Below are positions 1-7,197 of a DNA stretch of 64,000 nt, piece by piece. How positions within the stretch are numbered: the stretch's first letter is position 1; each line of letters opens with the position of its first letter. Below the pieces are notes generated by a model. That model ran no database searches, was not told the origin of the DNA, and saw nothing but the letters and a program-made list of their open reading frames with translations. A program made the translations under genes and the position numbers. This stretch comes from RGIG5681 sp034180345 (GTDB lineage Bacteria > Bacillota_I > Bacilli_A > Erysipelotrichales > Erysipelotrichaceae). Location of the stretch: positions 24,387-88,386 of the forward strand of contig JAXFOQ010000040.1 in NCBI GenBank assembly GCA_034180345.1. Reading direction: 5' to 3'.

Positions 1-3000
1 TTTTAAATGAAAAAATACTTTTAATTGAACAATTAAAAGCCCTATATGATTGGTCGGTGCTGGAAGAAATGCTAAAATTTGCCGATGCAGATAAAGATGG
101 GATAAAACGCATTTCATCGGCGAAAGTAAATATTTATAATCAACATAAAGATGATTTGAAAAAATTAAAAAAGGTTATTAAAAATCATTATACTGCAAAA
201 GATTACAATGATATTTTCCGTTCTAAAAATATCGAAAATAACTATGTTTTATATAGTGGCAAACCAATTATAAATTCTAAAAATAAGGTTATTACAAATT
301 GTACTCAAGCGGAATTTTGTGATTTTTTAAAAAAGAATTATTTTAATAAAGATTTTGATGATGACTTATATAAAGAGGTCAAAGAAAAAGTTGTCAATGG
401 AATTTTACTTCCCAAGCAAGTTAATTCTGGCAATGGAGTTATTCCATATCAACTAAAAAAGGCCGACTTAATTAAAATGCTAGATAATGCAGAAAAATAT
501 TTTGAATTTTTAAAGGTTAGTGATAACTATGGAAGTGTAAAAGATAAAATAATTAAATTAATGGAATTCCGTATTCCATATTATATCGGACCGATAAATC
601 CTTATCATAAAGACGGGATTCACTGTTGGGTTGAAAGAAAAATTGAGCATGAAAAAGTAATGCCTTGGAATTTTAACGATGTTATCGATGTGGAAACTAC
701 CAGGGAAAAATTTATTACTACTAGAACCAATAAATGTACTTATCTTTTGGGGGAAGATGTATTACCGAAAGAATCACTTTTATATTCTGAATTTATGATT
801 TTAAATGAATTGAATAATTTACGCTTTAGCGGTAAAACATTAGATGAAATTAATTCAGGATTAAAATCAGAAATATTTAATCATTTATATAAAAAGGAAA
901 GAAAAGTAACAATCAATAAAATTAAAGAATTGATGAAATGCAAGGGGATTAATACTGAAGATTTAGTTGTTTCAGGTGTAAATGGTGATTTAAAAGCTAA
1001 TTATAAGTCGTATTTAGATTTTAATTTTATATTAGGTAATGAAATTGAAAAAGAGAATACTAAAAATATGATAGAAGATATCATTAAATATATTGTTATT
1101 TTTGGTGCAGAAAAACAAGTATTGAAAGAAATGCTAAAAAAGAAATTTGGAGATAATTTAACAAATGATCAAATTAAAAAAATAGTTAAATTAAATTACA
1201 AAGAATGGGGAAGATTATCTCGTAAATTATTAACGGGCATTGAAGGTATAGATAATAATACTGGCGAATATACCAGTATTATTGGAATGATGCGTAGTAC
1301 TAATAATATTTTTATGGAATTATTATCAAAGGATAAATATACCTTTTTAGCTGAAATTGAAAAAAATAACAATCCAAAAAATATTGATAAGTTAAAATAT
1401 GAAGTTTTAGATGATTTATATGTTTCTCCTGCTGTAAAAAGATCTTTATGGCAAACACTTAAAATCACAAACGAAGTGGTTAAAATTATGAAACACTCTC
1501 CTAAAAAGGTTTTTATAGAGATGACAAGAGAACATTCTGATAATCATAATCAAAAAGATTCTCGAAAAGAATTTTTAAAGAAAATATATAGTAAATTAGA
1601 AGATGAGTACAAGGATGTCGGACAATGTTGCGATAAAATCGAAGATCGAAGATTTAGAAGTGATAGAATATTTTTATATTTTACACAACTAGGAAGATGT
1701 GCATATTCAAATAGAACTATAGATTTTGAAGATATTTTCAATGAAAATATTTACGACATTGATCATATTTATCCTAAGTCAAAATTTTATGATGACGGAA
1801 TTGATAATAAAGTTTTAGTTTTGAAAGAATATAATGCTAAAAAAGATAATAAATACCCACTTGTTGATGAATTATCTCATTTCCGTCAAGAAAGATTATG
1901 GAAGATTTTGCGCCAAAAAGAACTTATTTCAGAAAAGAAATATCAACGCTTAATGCGTAAAGAACCTTTTAGCGATAAGGAGTTAAGTGAATTTATTGCT
2001 AGGCAGCTTGTAGAAACTAGTCAATCAGCTAAAGCTTCTGCTGAAATATTGAAAAATTATTTAACAAAGAATAATGAAGAAACTGAAATTGTTTATGTAA
2101 AAGCTGGCAATGTTTCGCGTTTTAGACAATATTTTGATTTGATCAAATGTCGTGATATTAACGATTTTCACCACGCACATGATGCCTATTTAAATATTGT
2201 GGTAGGCAATGTTTATAACACTAAATTTACAAAAAGCCCACAAAATTTTATTAAGGAAAGCTCGAAAAATAGAAATTATAATATTGATATTAAAGCGAAC
2301 TTTATTCATGATATTAAAAGAGGCGATGTTGTTGCTTGGAAAGAAAATGAGTCGATTAAAATCGTTAAGAAGCAAATGCTTAACAATAATATTCAAACAT
2401 CATATCAAAGTCAGATTAAAATCGGACAATTTTATGATCAAAATATAGTTGGGAAAGATTCCGCAAAATGCCCTATTAAAGGTAAAGGGGTTATTAGTGA
2501 TTTATCTAAATATGGTGGTTATAGCGGGATTCGTTCTTCTTATTTTTCATTGATTGAATATAAACAAAAAAATAAAAATATTAGAAGAATTGAAAGTGTA
2601 CCATCTTATATTGCTTCAAGAATTGAAAAAGATTATAAATTATTGGAATTATATTTTAAAGAATTGTTATCTACAACTGAAGTTAAAATTTTGATTGATA
2701 AAATTAAAATTGGTACAGAATTAATTTATGGGGGATTTAAATATAAAATTAATGGTAATGATAAACAAAATTTGATTATTTGCCCTGTAATTCAATTGAT
2801 ATTAGAAAAGAATCAATATAATTATTATAAAAAGATTAGCTCATTTTTAAATAAGATGTCTTCAAATAAAAATATTGAAGTAGATGAAATTAAAGACAAA
2901 ATTTCTGTAAAAGAAAATGTCGACTTTTATCAGACTTTAATTAATAAAATTGATAATTCAATTTTTAGTAATAGGGTTAATAATCAAAATAAAGATATAA

Positions 3001-3239
3001 AAAATGGTTTTGAAATATTTAAAAATCTTTCTATTAAAGATCAAATTTTGGCATTGAGTGAATTATTAAAAATCTTTAAGGCTAAACCAATAAATCCAAA
3101 TTTTTCATTGATAAATGGTTCTAAAAGTATTGCTGTACCAAGAATTTCAAAAAATTTGAACTGCAAAAATACTTATAAATTGGTTTATAAATCGGTTACT
3201 GGTTTGTTTGAGGAGGTAATAGATTTAAATAAAATATGA
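1..3239 (+). CDS. cas9: Cas9 endonuclease, type II-A (5' end outside window)
   Basis: RNA-guided DNA endonuclease, the effector of the type II CRISPR system. The reading frame is open through base 3 to the window edge, so the GTG at 57 is internal, not the start. Numbered from that GTG, visible motifs are RuvC-II (VFIEMTRE, Glu488), the HNH site (DIDHIYPKS, His570, followed by an Asn-rich stretch) and RuvC-III (HHAHDAYLN, Asp709). Comparing these with S. pyogenes Cas9 Glu762, His840 and Asp986 suggests about 275 residues are missing, giving a full length near 1,335. The missing part holds RuvC-I and the bridge helix. All visible catalytic residues are intact. The stop overlaps cas1 by four bases (ATGA). 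A tracrRNA is expected upstream, outside the window. Confidence 0.97.
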   Translation, partial: LNEKILLIEQLKALYDWSVLEEMLKFADADKDGIKRISSAKVNIYNQHKDDLKKLKKVIKNHYTAKDYNDIFRSKNIENNYVLYSGKPIINSKNKVITNCTQAEFCDFLKKNYFNKDFDDDLYKEVKEKVVNGILLPKQVNSGNGVIPYQLKKADLIKMLDNAEKYFEFLKVSDNYGSVKDKIIKLMEFRIPYYIGPINPYHKDGIHCWVERKIEHEKVMPWNFNDVIDVETTREKFITTRTNKCTYLLGEDVLPKESLLYSEFMILNELNNLRFSGKTLDEINSGLKSEIFNHLYKKERKVTINKIKELMKCKGINTEDLVVSGVNGDLKANYKSYLDFNFILGNEIEKENTKNMIEDIIKYIVIFGAEKQVLKEMLKKKFGDNLTNDQIKKIVKLNYKEWGRLSRKLLTGIEGIDNNTGEYTSIIGMMRSTNNIFMELLSKDKYTFLAEIEKNNNPKNIDKLKYEVLDDLYVSPAVKRSLWQTLKITNEVVKIMKHSPKKVFIEMTREHSDNHNQKDSRKEFLKKIYSKLEDEYKDVGQCCDKIEDRRFRSDRIFLYFTQLGRCAYSNRTIDFEDIFNENIYDIDHIYPKSKFYDDGIDNKVLVLKEYNAKKDNKYPLVDELSHFRQERLWKILRQKELISEKKYQRLMRKEPFSDKELSEFIARQLVETSQSAKASAEILKNYLTKNNEETEIVYVKAGNVSRFRQYFDLIKCRDINDFHHAHDAYLNIVVGNVYNTKFTKSPQNFIKESSKNRNYNIDIKANFIHDIKRGDVVAWKENESIKIVKKQMLNNNIQTSYQSQIKIGQFYDQNIVGKDSAKCPIKGKGVISDLSKYGGYSGIRSSYFSLIEYKQKNKNIRRIESVPSYIASRIEKDYKLLELYFKELLSTTEVKILIDKIKIGTELIYGGFKYKINGNDKQNLIICPVIQLILEKNQYNYYKKISSFLNKMSSNKNIEVDEIKDKISVKENVDFYQTLINKIDNSIFSNRVNNQNKDIKNGFEIFKNLSIKDQILALSELLKIFKAKPINPNFSLINGSKSIAVPRISKNLNCKNTYKLVYKSVTGLFEEVIDLNKI

Positions 3240-4111
3240 GTTGGAGAACGATTGTTATTAGTGAGTGTGCCAAAATTGATTATAAAATGAATTATTTGGT
3301 AATTAGAAAAGACAATGAAGTAAATAGAGTTTTTATTAATGAAATTGCTATATTGATTATTGAAAGCACAGCTGTTTCAATGACTTCTTATTTAATGTCC
3401 GAACTAATTAAAAATAAAGTTAAAATAATTTTTTGTGATGAAAAAAGAAATCCTGAGTCAGAACTTATTTCTTATTATGGCAGTCATGATACCAGCGAAA
3501 AAATTAGAAGACAGATGCGATGGAATAAAGAACTTAAATCATTGTTATGGTCTGTGATTGTTAGTGAAAAGATTAAGCAACAGATGTTATTTTTGAAAGA
3601 ATTAAAAAATGATCGTTATAAACTTTTGGAACAATATACTTATGAAATTGAACAAGGAGATTCAACAAATAGAGAGGCTCATGCAGCTAAAGTATATTTT
3701 AATTCTCTTTATGGCAATGAGTTTAGCAGGGTGGATGATTGTAATATTAATGCAGCTTTAAACTATGGTTATTCTTTGCTTCTGTCTGCATTTAATCGCG
3801 AAATAAGTAAAAATGGTTATTTGACACAAATTGGTATATTTCACGATAATATGTTCAATCATTTTAATTTATCTTGTGATTTTATGGAACCTTTTAGACC
3901 TATTATCGATCGTAAGGTTTATTCTATGAAACTTGAAAAGTTTGACTCAGAAGAAAAATTGGAGTTAATCGACTTAATTAACTCTAAGGTAAATATTGAT
4001 TCAAAAAATCATTATTTACTTAATGCTATTCAAATATATACAAAAAGTATTTTTGATGCTTTAGATGATAGTGATTTATCGTTAATAAAAATGTATAAGT
4101 ATGAGTTATAG
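3236..4111 (+). CDS. cas1: Cas1 integrase, type II
   Basis: Metal-dependent integrase that, with Cas2, inserts new spacers at the leader end of the array. It is 291 residues, normal for type II-A Cas1. The expected catalytic residues are visible: Glu147 (NREAHAAKVYF), His203 (FHDNMF) and Glu218 (DFMEPFRPIID), matching the spacing in S. pyogenes Cas1. The start codon overlaps the cas9 stop, and the 3' end overlaps cas2 by 11 bases, so the operon is translationally coupled. Nothing suggests inactivation. Confidence 0.96.
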   Translation: MSWRTIVISECAKIDYKMNYLVIRKDNEVNRVFINEIAILIIESTAVSMTSYLMSELIKNKVKIIFCDEKRNPESELISYYGSHDTSEKIRRQMRWNKELKSLLWSVIVSEKIKQQMLFLKELKNDRYKLLEQYTYEIEQGDSTNREAHAAKVYFNSLYGNEFSRVDDCNINAALNYGYSLLLSAFNREISKNGYLTQIGIFHDNMFNHFNLSCDFMEPFRPIIDRKVYSMKLEKFDSEEKLELIDLINSKVNIDSKNHYLLNAIQIYTKSIFDALDDSDLSLIKMYKYEL

Positions 4112-4421
4112 ATTTATGAGAGTATTGGTGTTTTTTGATTTGCCGACAACTACAGCCGATGAAAGAAGAGAGTACACGAAGTTTCGTAAATATTTAATTG
4201 TTAATGGTTTTATGATGCTTCAAGAATCGGTATATAGTAGGCTTGTTCTTAATTATTCTGTTTGCGAGGCTACAATTATGGCTCTTAAAAATAACAGTCC
4301 AAATAGTGGCTTGGTTCAAGTGATTAGTATTACTGAAAAACAATACTCAAGAATGGAGTTTATTGTTGGTAAAGAAAAAAATGATGTTATAAATGATGAT
4401 AGGAGATTAATAGTATTTTGA
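4101..4421 (+). CDS. cas2: Cas2 adaptation protein
   Basis: Small ferredoxin-fold partner of Cas1 in spacer acquisition, 106 residues. The N-terminus MSYRFMRVLVFFDLPT has the typical Cas2 first strand with its conserved Asp, and closely follows the beginning of S. pyogenes Cas2, which supports the ATG at 4101 inside cas1 rather than the ATG at 4116. It overlaps csn2 at its stop codon. Confidence 0.95.
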   Translation: MSYRFMRVLVFFDLPTTTADERREYTKFRKYLIVNGFMMLQESVYSRLVLNYSVCEATIMALKNNSPNSGLVQVISITEKQYSRMEFIVGKEKNDVINDDRRLIVF

Positions 4422-5086
4422 ATTTAGTATTTTATGATTGGAATTTGAATATTTCATTTAAGGAAAATATTGTTAATGTTTTGGTAATTGAAAATAAAAT
4501 TTGTTTTAGAAATATTATTGAAGAATTAATTGATAATATTGACGGAGTTAAGGAAAGTATTATTTTGTCAGAAAATGATAAACAATTAAAAATTTCAAAA
4601 TATGTAGAATTAATTGAATCTATCTTCTTTATTAATCTCAATAATACAAAATTTATTAAAAAAGTTATCGAAGAATTAAAAGATGATGCAGTTTCTGAAA
4701 ACAATTTTTTAAAAACAAACGCATTATTATCGTTGGTTGATAAAAATATCGGAGATTTAATTGCTAATAGTCGTTTTAATTTATCTTATGAACCTTGTTC
4801 AATAAATAATTTATTAAAAAATGCAGAAATTAGATTTGATTATACTTGTGAAACTATTGTTGAAAAAATTATGAATTATTTAGAATTATGCAATAAAGTT
4901 TTAGGTATAAAAATATTTATTTTTATAAATATTAAAGATTTATTTACAGAAAAAGAATTTAAAGAGCTTTATAAATTCTGCAATTATATAAAAATAAATT
5001 TATTTTTAGTAGAAAATGAAGAAGGGCCACATTTAGATAGTGAAAAATATTATATTATAGATGAAAATTTGAATGAAATATATTAG
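4418..5086 (+). CDS. csn2: Csn2, type II-A adaptation protein
   Basis: Ring-forming, double-strand-end-binding protein that defines subtype II-A and is needed for spacer acquisition. It is 222 residues, the short Csn2 form. The N-terminus (MNLVFYDWNLNISFKENIVNVL) and the C-terminal pattern (LGIKIFIFINIKDLFTEKE, then a strand and YYIIDEN) follow the family. Translation must begin at TTG 4418, overlapping the cas2 TGA, because no in-frame ATG lies nearby. The gene is very AT-rich. It is the last cas gene; the leader begins right after it. Confidence 0.9.
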   Translation: MNLVFYDWNLNISFKENIVNVLVIENKICFRNIIEELIDNIDGVKESIILSENDKQLKISKYVELIESIFFINLNNTKFIKKVIEELKDDAVSENNFLKTNALLSLVDKNIGDLIANSRFNLSYEPCSINNLLKNAEIRFDYTCETIVEKIMNYLELCNKVLGIKIFIFINIKDLFTEKEFKELYKFCNYIKINLFLVENEEGPHLDSEKYYIIDENLNEIY

Positions 5087-5150
5087 AATATGAGTATATA
5101 TGATCCTTGTGTGTATCGTTTCACATTTTAACTACATACTATGATTTGAG
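5087..5150 (+). promoter_or_regulatory. CRISPR leader with ATTTGAG anchor
   Basis: The 64 bases between csn2 and the first repeat. The leader ends in ATTTGAG at 5144-5150, directly abutting repeat 1. Type II-A leaders of the S. thermophilus kind end in the same heptamer, which docks Cas1-Cas2 for polarized integration. This places new spacers at the 5151 side. No convincing -35/-10 pair was seen in the leader. Confidence 0.8.
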
Positions 5151-5850
5151 GTTTGAGAGTTGTGTAGTTTATTAGGGATCAAAAACTAATACCTCCTGAC
5201 AGTATAAGTAAAGATAGTTTGAGAGTTGTGTAGTTTATTAGGGATCAAAAACAAAAATAAATGCACTATGACGCTAACCTTTGTTTGAGAGTTGTGTAGT
5301 TTATTAGGGATCAAAAACATAACCACTTTGATAGTAAGGCTCTTGATAGTTTGAGAGTTGTGTAGTTTATTAGGGATCAAAAACACAAAATAATTGAATT
5401 TGTCTTTATTATTTGTTTGAGAGTTGTGTAGTTTATTAGGGATCAAAAACTAATGCACAGCTCCACGCTTTTGATACTCAGTTTGAGAGTTGTGTAGTTT
5501 ATTAGGGATCAAAAACCAGATAAGAATTATAAAGTAGATGACCGCAGTTTGAGAGTTGTGTAGTTTATTAGGGATCAAAAACTTTGAATCCGCAGTTAAA
5601 TCATCTTCCCACGTTTGAGAGTTGTGTAGTTTATTAGGGATCAAAAACCCATTTACTAATGGTCGGAGTGGCTCTACTGTTTGAGAGTTGTGTAGTTTAT
5701 TAGGGATCAAAAACCCAGCTTATGACGCACTATATATCGAATTAGTTTGAGAGTTGTGTAGTTTATTAGTGATCAAAAACGTATTAAACAAAAGATTTTT
5801 GATAGCTTTTGTTTGAGAGTTGTGGGTTTGTGATCTGATAGGGATACTTA
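5151..5850 (+). CRISPR. Type II-A CRISPR array, 10 spacers
   Basis: The repeat is 36 bases (begins GTTTGAGAGTTGTG, ends GGATCAAAAAC), the GTTT...AAAC form of type II-A. Repeats start at 5151, 5217, 5283, 5349, 5415, 5481, 5547, 5613, 5679 and 5745, so every spacer is exactly 30 bases. Repeats 1-9 are identical. Repeat 10 has one change (G to T at 5770). An eleventh, terminal repeat begins at 5811 and keeps only its first 14 bases plus TAGGGAT, as expected at the leader-distal end. Identical leader-side repeats, intact cas genes and an anchored leader suggest the system is active. Confidence 0.98.
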
Positions 5851-5958
5851 TAAGTTTTTTAATTTTTCAAAGGTTTTATAATGAATGAAATTACATTTAT
5901 GATACAACATAGTCTATGAAGTAAGATATTTGGAAATTTAAATAAAGAGGATAAAGAA

Positions 5959-7002
5959 ATGGATAAAAAAGATGAAATGATGATTGTAAATCATGAATCC
6001 CTTGTAAAAAAGATTTATATTATTAGGGGACAAAAGGTGATGCTTGACTTTGAATTAGCCGAAATCTATGGATATGAAACAAAGGCTTTTAATCAGCAAG
6101 TAAAAAGGAATATTGAAAAATTTGATGAAGACTTTATGTTCCGATTAACCGACGAAGAAGTATCTGAACTTTCAAGGTCACAAAATGTGACCTTGAACAA
6201 GAGTGCAGGAAGAGGTAGTAATATTAAGTACAATCCTCATGCCTTTACCGAGCAGGGAATCTATATGCTGATGACAGTTCTCAAAGGAGAGCTTGCGGTC
6301 AAGCAGAGTAAAGCTCTGATTCGTACCTTTAAGAAGATGAAAGACTATATCGTAGAAAATCAAGGGTTGATTGGGAAAAGAGAGTTTTTGCAGCTTTCGA
6401 TGCAGATTACAAGCAATGTCGTGGAAATGCAGGATTTAAGACGAGATTTAAGAGATGTGGAAGATCAGGTGGCGGAAGTGATGGACACCTTAAATAATGT
6501 GGTGCATAAATCCGAACTGTCTGATTTGATCCTTGATCTCAGCAATCCGCAACTCAAATACGGATTTTTACTCTTGAACGGACAACCGATTGAAGCAAAT
6601 CTTGCTTATAAGGACATTTACAGCATAGCGAAAAAGAGTATCTATATCGTCGATAACTACATCGGAGTGAAAACTTTGGTCTTGCTAAAAGATGTCCCTT
6701 CATCGGTAGAGGTCATTATATTCAGCGATAACATCGGCAAAGGACTTCATACCCTTGAATATCAGGACTTCTGTCAAGAATATCCGTTTAGAAAGATAAG
6801 ATTCCAAAAATCCGGTGGAGAGTTTCATGACAGATACATTTTTATCGACTGGAATACCGAACATCAACGAATCTATCATTGTGGAGCGTCCTCCAAAGAT
6901 GCAGGACAAAGAATCACAAGCATAACAGAAGTGGTCGATCAGATGATTTATACCGACCTTATCAATAATCTCTTGAAAAATCCGGTGTTGCAGTTAAAAT
7001 AG
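5959..7002 (+). CDS. ORF6N-domain protein with PLD-like C-terminus
   Basis: 347 residues. Residues about 12-100 match the ORF6N domain of phage regulatory proteins (VMLDFELAEIYGYETKAFNQQVKRN, then NPHAFTEQGIYMLMTVL). A coiled segment follows (about 150-185). The C-terminal part (about 195-340) resembles a phospholipase-D-like fold: AKKSIYIVDNYI, then FHDRYIFID, an HxRx4D variant of the HxKx4D motif (His290, Arg292, Asp297), then GASSKDAG. ORF6N proteins occur in phages and accessory islands. G+C is clearly higher here than in neighbouring genes, which suggests transfer. It could regulate, or act with, the helicase gene downstream; that is inference. Confidence 0.75.
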   Translation: MDKKDEMMIVNHESLVKKIYIIRGQKVMLDFELAEIYGYETKAFNQQVKRNIEKFDEDFMFRLTDEEVSELSRSQNVTLNKSAGRGSNIKYNPHAFTEQGIYMLMTVLKGELAVKQSKALIRTFKKMKDYIVENQGLIGKREFLQLSMQITSNVVEMQDLRRDLRDVEDQVAEVMDTLNNVVHKSELSDLILDLSNPQLKYGFLLLNGQPIEANLAYKDIYSIAKKSIYIVDNYIGVKTLVLLKDVPSSVEVIIFSDNIGKGLHTLEYQDFCQEYPFRKIRFQKSGGEFHDRYIFIDWNTEHQRIYHCGASSKDAGQRITSITEVVDQMIYTDLINNLLKNPVLQLK

Positions 7003-7165
7003 AAGTGGAAAATGGGTTGAAAATTTTAAAAAATATGTATCCAATCCTTGACACAAGGGTGGAAAATAAAATAGTAAATATTTTTAAGAAGGCTTATTTA
7101 GTATCGTAAAAGTGCATTTTTTATCGAGCAATTAATTTTGGCATCTAAATTTATTTTTATTAAAG

Positions 7166-7174
7166 TGATACAAT
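7166..7174 (+). promoter_or_regulatory. Extended -10 promoter of helicase gene
   Basis: TGATACAAT is a full extended -10 (TGn plus TACAAT) at 7166-7174, 23 bases before the ATG at 7198. It lies inside the longer open frame that begins at TTG 7138, which argues against that upstream start. A GGGG stretch just before the ATG could bind the ribosome. Confidence 0.5.
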
Positions 7175-7197
7175 ATATATGGAAATATGGGGTAGAT

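Noticed and set aside
5186..5710. Two minus-strand open frames of 86 residues with repeated LIPNKLHNSQT units
   Set aside because: They are translations of the CRISPR repeats in antisense, in frame because the 66-base unit is divisible by three.
5087..5958. tracrRNA near the array
   Set aside because: No anti-repeat to GTTTGAGAGTTGTG was found in the leader or trailer; in II-A loci it often lies upstream of cas9, outside this window.
7138..7197. Upstream TTG start of the helicase gene
   Set aside because: This stretch contains an extended -10 promoter and adds 20 residues without domain character.
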